A stretch of DNA of 13,674 nt from the NCBI GenBank assembly GCA_005801025.1, contig SYDZ01000246.1, positions 1 through 13,674 on the forward strand. Direction: 5' to 3'. The number at the start of each line of letters is the position of its first letter. Within the stretch, counting starts at the first letter, position 1. Position numbers and translations under genes: made by a program. This document shows, in pieces, positions 7,324 to 13,261 of the stretch. The DNA is from Actinomycetota bacterium (GTDB lineage: Bacteria > Actinomycetota > Acidimicrobiia > Acidimicrobiales > Ilumatobacteraceae). Below the pieces are notes generated by a model, which saw nothing but the letters and a program-made list of their open reading frames with translations, did not search any database and had not been told where the DNA came from.

Positions 7324-8801
7324 CTCAGTTTGATATGAGTAAGAACGAAATCAAGGTTGCAGCCAACGATGGCTCATATCTTTTAGATGGTTATGAATTG
7401 GTGTGTGGACTAGAAGTCCACGTGGAACTTGCAACTGCAACTAAATTGTTTTCTGCGAGTGCTAACAGATTTGGTGATGAACCGAATACTCACATTGATC
7501 CCGTCACTCTTGGTCTGCCAGGAGCCTTACCAGTGCTCAATCATCAGGCAGTTGAGTTGGCGATGCGAATCGGACTGGCTCTGAACTGCACTGTGCAGGC
7601 GAGCACCTTCCATCGCAAAAATTATTTCTATCCCGATATGCCTAAGGCGTATCAGATTTCGCAATATGACCAACCTATTAACGTCAACGGTTGGCTGGAA
7701 CTGCCGGGTGGCAAAAGCATTGGTATTGAGCGCGCTCACCTTGAAGAAGACACGGGAAAGAGCACCCATATTGGTGGTGCTGGTGGTCGTATTCATGGCA
7801 GTACCCATTCATTGATTGACTTCAACCGCGCCGGTGTGCCGTTGGTTGAAATTGTTGGTCGCCCAGATATCGCTACCCCCGATGAGGCCCGTCAATATGT
7901 CACCGAACTTCGCCAGATCTTGGTAGCCATTGGAGCCTCTGATGCGAAAATGGAAGAAGGCTCAATGCGCTGTGACGCCAACGTCAGTGTGCGCAAACCT
8001 GGAGCACCACTCGGTATTAGATGCGAAATCAAGAATGTGAACTCAGTTCGTTCACTTGGCCGCGCGATTGAATACGAGGCACGTCGTCAGATTGTTTTAC
8101 TTGAAGCAGGTGAGAAGATTCGCCAAGAGACTCGCCACTGGGATGAGACGGACGGTCGTACCCATACCTTGCGTTCTAAAGAAGATGCCGATGATTATCG
8201 CTACTTCCTTGAGCCTGATCTGGTGCCCCTAGATCCAGATCAGGCGTGGATTGCAGCGGTTCGTGCAGCATTACCGATGTTGCCACGCGAGCGACGAAAT
8301 CGTTTGGCTCAAGCCACAGGAGTCCCCAGCGATGCGGAATCAATCATGGTCATCGTTGAACGCGGGCAAGATGATTATGTGCTCGCTGTCGGTCAAGCTG
8401 GTGGGGATGTGGGGCGGGCCTTGGTACATGTCAAGGAGGCTTTTGCTGAGCAGGGTTCCAACCCCGCAGTGCCTGCGGGCGATCTTGCGGGAATGATTAT
8501 TTTGGAAACCGGTGGCGCATTGACCTCCACTCAAGCCAAGACGGTTCTCGGTGAACTGGTGGCTCACGGTGGAGGAGATGCCACGGCCATTGCTGCTGCG
8601 AAGGGCTTTGAGGCGCTGGATAACTCGGCGCTTGAAGCCATCGTCGATCAAGTCATCGCCGCTCAAAGCGAATCCTGGGCAAAATATTGTGGTGGTGAAG
8701 AAAAGGCCATGGGCGCTTTGGTGGGAGCGATCATGAAAGCCAGCCAAGGTAAGGCTGACGGTAAGGCCGTGACGGCGTTGCTTCAAGCCAAACGTTCTTG
8801 A
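7320..8801 (+). CDS. gatB: Asp-tRNA(Asn)/Glu-tRNA(Gln) amidotransferase subunit B
   Basis: GatB binds the mischarged tRNA, phosphorylates the glutamyl or aspartyl side chain with ATP and accepts ammonia from GatA. The 493-residue product opens with CGLEVHVEL, followed by FSASANRFGDEPNTHIDPVTLGLPGALPVLN, DMPKAYQISQYDQP, LEEDTGKSTH and the signature DFNRAGVPLVEIVGRPD. The C-terminal YqeY-like tRNA-binding tail ends in GAIMKASQGKADGKAVTALLQ, as expected. ATG 7320 overlaps the gatA stop and has GGTGG just upstream; ATG 7335 is a possible alternative, since the first 20 or so residues are not conserved. folB follows after 21 bases. Confidence 0.97.
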   Translation: MTQFDMSKNEIKVAANDGSYLLDGYELVCGLEVHVELATATKLFSASANRFGDEPNTHIDPVTLGLPGALPVLNHQAVELAMRIGLALNCTVQASTFHRKNYFYPDMPKAYQISQYDQPINVNGWLELPGGKSIGIERAHLEEDTGKSTHIGGAGGRIHGSTHSLIDFNRAGVPLVEIVGRPDIATPDEARQYVTELRQILVAIGASDAKMEEGSMRCDANVSVRKPGAPLGIRCEIKNVNSVRSLGRAIEYEARRQIVLLEAGEKIRQETRHWDETDGRTHTLRSKEDADDYRYFLEPDLVPLDPDQAWIAAVRAALPMLPRERRNRLAQATGVPSDAESIMVIVERGQDDYVLAVGQAGGDVGRALVHVKEAFAEQGSNPAVPAGDLAGMIILETGGALTSTQAKTVLGELVAHGGGDATAIAAAKGFEALDNSALEAIVDQVIAAQSESWAKYCGGEEKAMGALVGAIMKASQGKADGKAVTALLQAKRS

Positions 8802-8822
8802 AAGACAACTGGACGGTGTCAC

Positions 8823-9218
8823 TTGGCCGATGACAACGGTACCGTGGCATCTGTGACAGACCATATTTTGATAACTGGCCTGCGGGTCGTCAGTGTGATT
8901 GGGGTGCTTGAACATGAGCGTCAGGCGGCCCAACCTCTGCGAGTGGATATAGATATCCATGTCGACCTCAACGATGCTGGGCGCAGTGATGACCTCAGTC
9001 AGACTGTCCATTACGGAGAAGTTTCCATGCAGATTGCCGAGGTAGCGCGGACAACTAGTGACCTTTTGCTTGAACGTTTGGCTCAGCGAATGGCTGAGGT
9101 GGTGTTGCAATTCTCTGGCGTCCGTGGCGTTGACGTGACATTGACCAAATTGCGTCCACCGATACCCGAAGATGTGGAATCGTCGGCCGTGCGTCTCCTT
9201 CGCTTTCGGGCAACCTGA
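8823..9218 (+). CDS. folB: Dihydroneopterin aldolase
   Basis: FolB converts 7,8-dihydroneopterin to 6-hydroxymethyl-7,8-dihydropterin and glycolaldehyde in folate synthesis. The 131-residue protein is of usual size. GVLEHERQAAQ at 27-37 places Glu32 at the site of the S. aureus active Glu22; TVHYGEV at 61-67 supplies Tyr64, and TLTKLRPPIP supplies Lys109, matching the catalytic Tyr and Lys of the family. The start is inferred to be the rare TTG at 8823, because GGACGG (8811-8816) lies six bases upstream and no ATG fits; GTG at 8844 would also keep every motif. It lies between gatB (21 bases) and folK (12 bases) and is probably co-transcribed with both. Confidence 0.93.
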   Translation: MADDNGTVASVTDHILITGLRVVSVIGVLEHERQAAQPLRVDIDIHVDLNDAGRSDDLSQTVHYGEVSMQIAEVARTTSDLLLERLAQRMAEVVLQFSGVRGVDVTLTKLRPPIPEDVESSAVRLLRFRAT

Positions 9219-9230
9219 GCCGGCCCAAAA

Positions 9231-9701
9231 ATGCACCAAGCGGTGATTGCCCTCGGATCCAATTTGGGTGACAGGGTCGGGTTTCTCAAATTTGCGATTG
9301 TTCAATTAGGCGACAATGTCTTGTCTCAGTCACAGGTGTTTGAAACTGATCCCATCGGTGGCCCAGACAATCAAGGGGCTTATCTAAACATGGTTGCAGT
9401 GATTGAGACTGGGTTAGACCCGTATGCGTTGATGCGTTGGTTGCACAGAATTGAAGCTGCTGCCGGGCGTGTTCGAGAAATCTATTGGGGTCCAAGAACT
9501 CTTGACCTTGATTTATTGTTCTTTGATGATGTGTGCATCAGCGGAGGAGAACTGACGGTGCCGCATCCGCGTTATAGCGAGCGCCGTTTCGTGCTAGCTC
9601 CGCTGAGTGAGGTGGCCCCTCAGCGTTGTCCGATTGATTGGGAAATCAATCTGCCCCCCGATGCCGTCTACGGACGAGGGCCATTGAACGACTGTCGCTA
9701 G
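9231..9701 (+). CDS. folK: 2-amino-4-hydroxy-6-hydroxymethyldihydropteridine pyrophosphokinase
   Basis: HPPK transfers pyrophosphate from ATP to 6-hydroxymethyl-7,8-dihydropterin, the product of FolB, giving the substrate of dihydropteroate synthase. The 156-residue protein carries IALGSNLGDR at the N-terminus, ETDPIGGPDNQGAYLNMV, the GPRTLDLDLLFFDD block at 87-100 with the two magnesium-binding aspartates Asp92 and Asp94, and PHPRYSERRFVLAPLSEVAP at 111-130. All family blocks are present and length is normal. ATG 9231 has no clear Shine-Dalgarno sequence, so translation may depend on coupling with folB. Its TAG stop lies in a CTAG shared with the stop of the gene converging from the other strand. 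Confidence 0.96.
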   Translation: MHQAVIALGSNLGDRVGFLKFAIVQLGDNVLSQSQVFETDPIGGPDNQGAYLNMVAVIETGLDPYALMRWLHRIEAAAGRVREIYWGPRTLDLDLLFFDDVCISGGELTVPHPRYSERRFVLAPLSEVAPQRCPIDWEINLPPDAVYGRGPLNDCR

Positions 9702-10447
9702 TTAAGTTCGAGTTCGCTTTCGACACGACGGATTTTCTCTGGGTAATGTCCGCGACCAAATTCGGGTCGCTGCTTGAGAACAATTTCTAAGAGTTCATCG
9801 TGCTGAGCAGTTTCTTTCCAGGGTAGAGCGATATAGAGGGGCAAATTGAAGACGCGCAACGTATCGAGATGTGAGTACACACGTTTTTGATATAGGTAAC
9901 GCTCTTCCCACGGCCAATTTGATGGGGCAAAGCCAGTGCCTGGATCAAGAATGCACAGTTTGCGTAAGCCGTAGCGATCAGCGATCTTCAATTGCACCTC
10001 AAAAAAATCCAACATCACTTGCACGGGATCGGCTTTGACAAGTTCCATCTCACGTGGATTCGGACCCGATAAAAAGGGCAAGACAATGGGGGCTTGAAAA
10101 TCGGCGGCAACCTGCCACATTTCTGCGCTCTGCATCCCATCGGCGGCGTTGATGACCGTGGCTCCGTGCTCTAAGGCCAGGCGAGTGACTTCGGGCTTCC
10201 ATGAATCAATACTCACGGGAACCTTGAAGAAGGCCAGCGCTAAAATGATTTCCTTGAGCCTTGCCCATTCTTCCTGCCATGGAATAACCGTGGCTTTGTC
10301 CGTGGAGCCCTGTCCGCCCAGATCAATTCCATTACATCCATGATTCAGCAGATATTCACCCCTCCGTTTGGCAGAGATAGCGTCGGTTGCGATTGAATCA
10401 AGGTTTAATGAGTCAGGTGAAGCGTTTACAACGCCATACAAGAACAT
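9698..10447 (-). CDS. Dihydropteroate-synthase-like pterin-binding protein, FolP2 type
   Basis: The 249-residue product has the pterin-binding TIM-barrel pattern: GVVNASPDSL (Asn8), IDLGGQGST (Asp42), VPVSIDSWKPEV (Asp81), GATVINAADG (Asn100), CILDPGTGF (Asp168), a Lys211 in ALPWKET and RGH at 232-234. Most pterin-site residues of true dihydropteroate synthase are therefore kept, but the loops are not: SDGG after PDS is missing, GGESTRP has become GGQGST, and SRK has become PWK. It is also somewhat short. It may be a weak, altered or non-synthase paralogue, like mycobacterial FolP2, which is also next to gpgS. ATG 10447 is chosen because the barrel begins there; codons upstream run antisense through gpgS. 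A TAACCT hexamer ends seven bases upstream and no Shine-Dalgarno is seen. It could still be the only synthase of this organism. Confidence 0.82.
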   Translation of the reverse strand: MFLYGVVNASPDSLNLDSIATDAISAKRRGEYLLNHGCNGIDLGGQGSTDKATVIPWQEEWARLKEIILALAFFKVPVSIDSWKPEVTRLALEHGATVINAADGMQSAEMWQVAADFQAPIVLPFLSGPNPREMELVKADPVQVMLDFFEVQLKIADRYGLRKLCILDPGTGFAPSNWPWEERYLYQKRVYSHLDTLRVFNLPLYIALPWKETAQHDELLEIVLKQRPEFGRGHYPEKIRRVESELELN

Positions 10448-10454
10448 ACTTTTC

Positions 10455-10460
10455 AGGTTA
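10455..10460 (-). promoter_or_regulatory. Possible -10 element of the folP-like gene
   Basis: TAACCT on the minus strand (TANNNT) ends seven bases before the ATG at 10447, which would give a leaderless transcript. The same hexamer stands before the acyl-CoA dehydrogenase gene. I see no good -35 at 16-18 bases. Confidence 0.35.
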
Positions 10461-10466
10461 TGCGAT

Positions 10467-10470
10467 GGAG
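10467..10470 (+). promoter_or_regulatory. Shine-Dalgarno sequence that fixes the gpgS start
   Basis: GGAG lies five bases before ATG 10476 and supports this start over ATG 10368, which lies inside the divergent gene. Confidence 0.65.
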
Positions 10471-10475
10471 CAAAG

Positions 10476-11378
10476 ATGAGCGCTATCAAGACATTTGACC
10501 CAACGAGATGGACTCTTGCCAGTGCAATCGCCGCTAAAGGTGAGCGCACCATATCGGTCTGTATCCCATGTCGTAATGAGGCTGGCACCGTCGGTGATCT
10601 TGTACGCATGATTGAACCAACTTTGCTCGGTACTTTGATTGACGAGTTGATCGTGCTTGATGATGATTCAAGCGATGGCACTGGTGAGATCGCCGCTGAA
10701 GCGGGTGCAACTGTTATCTCTGTGGACTACGTGCATTTTTTTTACGGCGTAGAGCGCGGTAAAGGCAACGCTCTGTGGGCCAGTCTGTTGGTCAGTTCAG
10801 GTGACATCGTGGTGTGGGTTGATGGAGACATCACAAGTTTTACAACCGAATGGATTATTCGTTTGGTGATGCCGTTGCTGATTGATGACGAACTTGGTTT
10901 AGTCAAAGCAAATTATGAGCGTCCATCGCATTTAGGTGGCGGAGGACGTACCACTGAGTTGGTGGCGCGTCCGTTACTGTCGATGTATTTTCCTGAGATC
11001 GCTGATCTCCAGCAACCATTGGCTGGAGAATTCGCTGGTCGACGCACAATGCTTGAGGCGATTCCCTTTGCCACAGGGTGGGGCGTAGAGATCGGGATGC
11101 TGATTGATATGGCCGCCAAGTTCGGTCCAGGGAGTCTTGGGCAGGTGGATTTAGGCGTACGTCTGCACCGCCACCATAAGTTGGAAACATTGGCAATTCA
11201 GGCCGCTGAAGTTGCCGCTGCATTGTTGATGCGCATTGCTCAGCCGCCTAGTTTCGCCGAAGCAATACCGATGTTGCATCGCAAGACGCTCGATCCGATG
11301 CAACTAAATATTGCAAGTCGTCCACCTATAAATTCTTTGCCGAAAATGTCTCAGCCATTGTTGGATGAACGTAAATAA
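10476..11378 (+). CDS. gpgS: Glucosyl-3-phosphoglycerate synthase, GT81 family
   Basis: GpgS transfers glucose from an NDP-glucose to 3-phosphoglycerate, the first step towards glucosylglycerate or, in mycobacteria, methylglucose lipopolysaccharide. The 300-residue GT-A protein shows ISVCIPCRNEAGTVG at about 26-40, the DELIVLDDDSSDGT nucleotide-site strand, the metal motif DGD at 116-118, GGGGRTTELVARPLL at 154-168, LQQPLAGEFAGRR, FATGWGVEIGMLID and QVDLGVRLHRHH with His231. These blocks match M. tuberculosis Rv1208 well; its DSD and LDSGS appear here as DGD and LDDDS. A run of eight T at 10736-10743 lies in the coding frame without disturbing it. The start is separated by 28 bases from the divergent folP-like gene. 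The 3' end overlaps the opposing reductase gene by 28 bases. Confidence 0.9.
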   Translation: MSAIKTFDPTRWTLASAIAAKGERTISVCIPCRNEAGTVGDLVRMIEPTLLGTLIDELIVLDDDSSDGTGEIAAEAGATVISVDYVHFFYGVERGKGNALWASLLVSSGDIVVWVDGDITSFTTEWIIRLVMPLLIDDELGLVKANYERPSHLGGGGRTTELVARPLLSMYFPEIADLQQPLAGEFAGRRTMLEAIPFATGWGVEIGMLIDMAAKFGPGSLGQVDLGVRLHRHHKLETLAIQAAEVAAALLMRIAQPPSFAEAIPMLHRKTLDPMQLNIASRPPINSLPKMSQPLLDERK

Positions 11379-11959
11379 CGCAGAAATAAAAATCCTTCGT
11401 CTTGACATACATGCGCCAGATGCCACGGGTCGCGTAGAGCCCACGCACCTTGGCTGATACGCCCGCCCTGACCTCCGATAAAGCGTGGGGCGATTGTGAC
11501 GCACACTTCATCAACAAGATCAGCAGCCAACATTTGCCCATTAAGATCGGGCCCGCCTTCAAGAACACAGACTGAGCCCGGTAAGTCTTTGACGAAGTCG
11601 CGCACATCGCCCGAAACAATGCGCGTGTTGCCAGACGCAAGGAGTGCTTGGGAATTACGGCCTAGATCTCCAGACATTGACGCCACCACGAGAACCTGAT
11701 GAGCGGGGAGTGGCGAATAGGTGTCTTGACGAACCGTGTGTGCTCCCACGAGCACACTGTCGGCGCCACGATGGAGATGGAGAAAAACTGCTCTGTCGGT
11801 GGGCCCGCCCAAAAGAGCGGAGTTGCCTTCGAGTGAGATTGCCCCATCCACCGTGCTGATCATCGACATTACGATCCATGGCCGATCGCCCTGGCGCAGG
11901 CGATGCTCGGCGGAATAAGCGATCTCAAGAGAAATCTCACCAGGTTTGGGGAAAAGCAT
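11351..11959 (-). CDS. RibD C-terminal domain reductase (pyrimidine reductase / DHFR-like fold)
   Basis: The 202-residue product is a stand-alone RibD-C domain with the dihydrofolate-reductase fold, using NADPH. Visible blocks are VMSMISTVDGAIS (30-42), HRGADSVLVGAHTVRQDT (63-80), and VLEGGPDLNGQMLAADLVDE at about 132-151, followed by PRFIGGQG. The N-terminal deaminase half of full RibD is absent. The family is annotated as 5-amino-6-(5-phosphoribosylamino)uracil reductase of riboflavin synthesis, but mycobacterial Rv2671 of this type can also reduce dihydrofolate, which is of interest near folB and folK. ATG 11959 is preferred because AGGGG lies five bases upstream; GTG 11965 would add two residues. 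The gene converges on gpgS with a 28-base overlap and diverges from the acyl-CoA dehydrogenase gene. Confidence 0.87.
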   Translation of the reverse strand: MLFPKPGEISLEIAYSAEHRLRQGDRPWIVMSMISTVDGAISLEGNSALLGGPTDRAVFLHLHRGADSVLVGAHTVRQDTYSPLPAHQVLVVASMSGDLGRNSQALLASGNTRIVSGDVRDFVKDLPGSVCVLEGGPDLNGQMLAADLVDEVCVTIAPRFIGGQGGRISQGAWALRDPWHLAHVCQDEGFLFLRYLRSSNNG

Positions 11960-11964
11960 CAGCA

Positions 11965-11969
11965 CCCCT
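11965..11969 (-). promoter_or_regulatory. Shine-Dalgarno sequence of the RibD-C reductase gene
   Basis: AGGGG on the minus strand lies five bases before ATG 11959 and overlaps the alternative GTG start at 11965, favouring the ATG. Confidence 0.55.
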
Positions 11970-12010
11970 ATTGTCTAGCGGAAATATTTGAGAAATTGTG
12001 CCGTACGGTT

Positions 12011-12027
12011 TCTGACGCTATGTCAGA
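12011..12027. repeat. Inverted repeat on the acyl-CoA dehydrogenase promoter, operator candidate
   Basis: TCTGAC and GTCAGA are perfect 6-base arms with the 5-base centre GCTAT. The left arm covers the proposed -35 (CTGACG, 12012-12017) and the right arm lies in the spacer, a place where a bound repressor would block RNA polymerase. It also lies upstream of the divergent reductase gene. A palindrome CCGTACGG is nearby at 12001-12008. Function is inferred from position only. Confidence 0.4.
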
Positions 12028-12040
12028 GCGGGGGTAACCT
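12012..12040 (+). promoter_or_regulatory. Candidate promoter giving a leaderless acyl-CoA dehydrogenase mRNA
   Basis: CTGACG (four of six to the -35 consensus) and TAACCT (TANNNT, 12035-12040) are separated by exactly 17 bases. The -10 ends six bases before GTG 12047, so the first transcribed base would be at or next to the start codon. The G-run at 12031-12034 is too far from the start to act as a Shine-Dalgarno sequence. Confidence 0.5.
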
Positions 12041-12046
12041 TGAAGT

Positions 12047-13231
12047 GTGTATCTCGCCGAAACTGCAGAACAGCAAGCATTGCGTAAAGAACTTCGAGAA
12101 TATTTCGCCGCTTTGTTGACCCCAGAGGTTCGCGCTGAACTTGGTGAATCTGGTGAAGGCAAACCACTCTTCCGTGAACTGGTGCGCAAGATTGGCGCCG
12201 ATGGCTGGTTGGGCCTGGGGTGGCCAAAAGAGTTTGGTGGGCAAGGCAGACCTGCCACGGATCAATTCATCATGTTTGATGAGATTCAACGAGCTCATGC
12301 ACCGTTTCCATTTGTCACAGTGAACACTGTGGGACCAGCGATCATGGCTCACGGCACACAGGCTCAGAAAGATCAGTATCTCACGGGCATCATGAAGGGC
12401 GAAATTAACTTTGCCATTGGTTACACCGAACCCGAGTCGGGTACCGACCTCGCAAGTTTGCGTTGCTCAGCAGTTCTCGATGGTGATGAATGGGTCATTA
12501 ATGGAAACAAGGTCTACACCTCGGGTGCTAATCAAAGTGATTATGTGTGGTTGGCTTGCCGCACCGATACCGAAGCTCCCAAGCATCAGGGCATCACTCT
12601 GATTATCGTGCCGACTGATTCTCCTGGTTTTACTTGGACGCCGATCGTGACCGTGGGTGGCGTGATGACCACCGCGACCTATTACGCAGATGTGCGAGTT
12701 CCCAAAGAAAATGTGATTGGTCAAATCAATGGTGGATGGAAGTTGATCACAATGCAGTTGAACCACGAGCGCGTTGGTCTGGCTGCTCTGTCCGGTCTCA
12801 CTGAGCGTCTACTTGATGACGTAACCACTTGGTGCCGAGTAACGCCATCGGGTGGACCTGCTGGTGAAAAAATGGTTGATGTGCCGTGGGTGCAAACTGA
12901 TTTAGCTAAGAGTCATGCTTTGCTTGATGCCATTCGTTTGATGACATGGAAGCTTGCGCAATCAGTAGCCGATAATACGCTCGGACCAGCTGAGGCTTCG
13001 GGCGTCAAAGTCTTTGGAACCGAGAAGGCAGTTGAGGTGTACCGCATTTTACAAGGAATCCTTGGCCCAGTGTCACACCTTCGTGAGGGTTCGCAGGGTG
13101 CTGTCATCCACGGTGAAGTTGAGCGTGCTGCTCGGGCCGCACAGATCAATACCTTTGGTGGTGGAGTGAATGAGATTCAACGTGAACTAGTAGCCACTGC
13201 TGGTCTCGGTTTAGTTCGCTCAACGCGATAA
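12047..13231 (+). CDS. Acyl-CoA dehydrogenase, FadE-like
   Basis: This 394-residue flavoprotein should oxidise an acyl-CoA to the trans-2-enoyl-CoA with FAD. The N-terminal helical domain contains GWLGLGWPKEFGGQG; the FAD-binding middle domain has IGYTEPESGTDLASL at 124-138 and WVINGNKVYTSGANQSDYVWL; the C-terminal helical domain ends with RAAQINTFGGGVNEIQRE. At the position of the usual catalytic Glu of medium-chain enzymes (YEG) there is FGG, but Glu241 in LNHERVGLA occupies the alternative site used by isovaleryl-CoA and long-chain dehydrogenases. The enzyme is therefore probably active with the base on the other helix. GTG 12047 gives the usual N-terminus; no Shine-Dalgarno, but TAACCT lies six bases upstream. 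The opposing thiolase and the upstream enoyl-CoA hydratase fit acyl-CoA breakdown; the substrate is unknown. Confidence 0.93.
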   Translation: MYLAETAEQQALRKELREYFAALLTPEVRAELGESGEGKPLFRELVRKIGADGWLGLGWPKEFGGQGRPATDQFIMFDEIQRAHAPFPFVTVNTVGPAIMAHGTQAQKDQYLTGIMKGEINFAIGYTEPESGTDLASLRCSAVLDGDEWVINGNKVYTSGANQSDYVWLACRTDTEAPKHQGITLIIVPTDSPGFTWTPIVTVGGVMTTATYYADVRVPKENVIGQINGGWKLITMQLNHERVGLAALSGLTERLLDDVTTWCRVTPSGGPAGEKMVDVPWVQTDLAKSHALLDAIRLMTWKLAQSVADNTLGPAEASGVKVFGTEKAVEVYRILQGILGPVSHLREGSQGAVIHGEVERAARAAQINTFGGGVNEIQRELVATAGLGLVRSTR

Positions 13232-13235
13232 GTCA

Positions 13236-13261
13236 TTTTTTCGTTCGGCAGAAAAACGAAA
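13236..13261. terminator. Weak A/T-rich hairpin between convergent genes
   Basis: TTTCGTT (13239-13245) and AACGAAA (13255-13261) form a 7-base stem with a 9-base loop, flanked by a T-run on its left. It fills most of the 30 bases between the acyl-CoA dehydrogenase and the thiolase stops, where a two-way terminator would be expected. The stem is mostly A-T and no T-run follows it on either strand, so it is not a standard intrinsic terminator. Confidence 0.3.

Noticed and set aside
8340..9305. Long open frame (321 codons) on the minus strand across gatB and folB
   Set aside because: It lies antisense to two clearly recognisable genes, is rich in His, Cys and Ser in a way typical of shadow frames, shows no family motif and crosses the gatB-folB boundary.
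10368..10475. N-terminal extension of gpgS from ATG 10368
   Set aside because: It would lie antisense within the folP-like gene; ATG 10476 has a well-placed GGAG.
10448..10681. N-terminal extension of the folP-like protein up to 10681
   Set aside because: The added residues are Ser-rich, antisense to gpgS and precede the first barrel strand; ATG 10447 starts directly at GVVNASPDS.
10994..11009. Inverted repeat GAGATC-GCT-GATCTC inside gpgS
   Set aside because: It is within coding sequence far from a gene end, short, and explained by codons for Glu-Ile-Ala-Asp-Leu.
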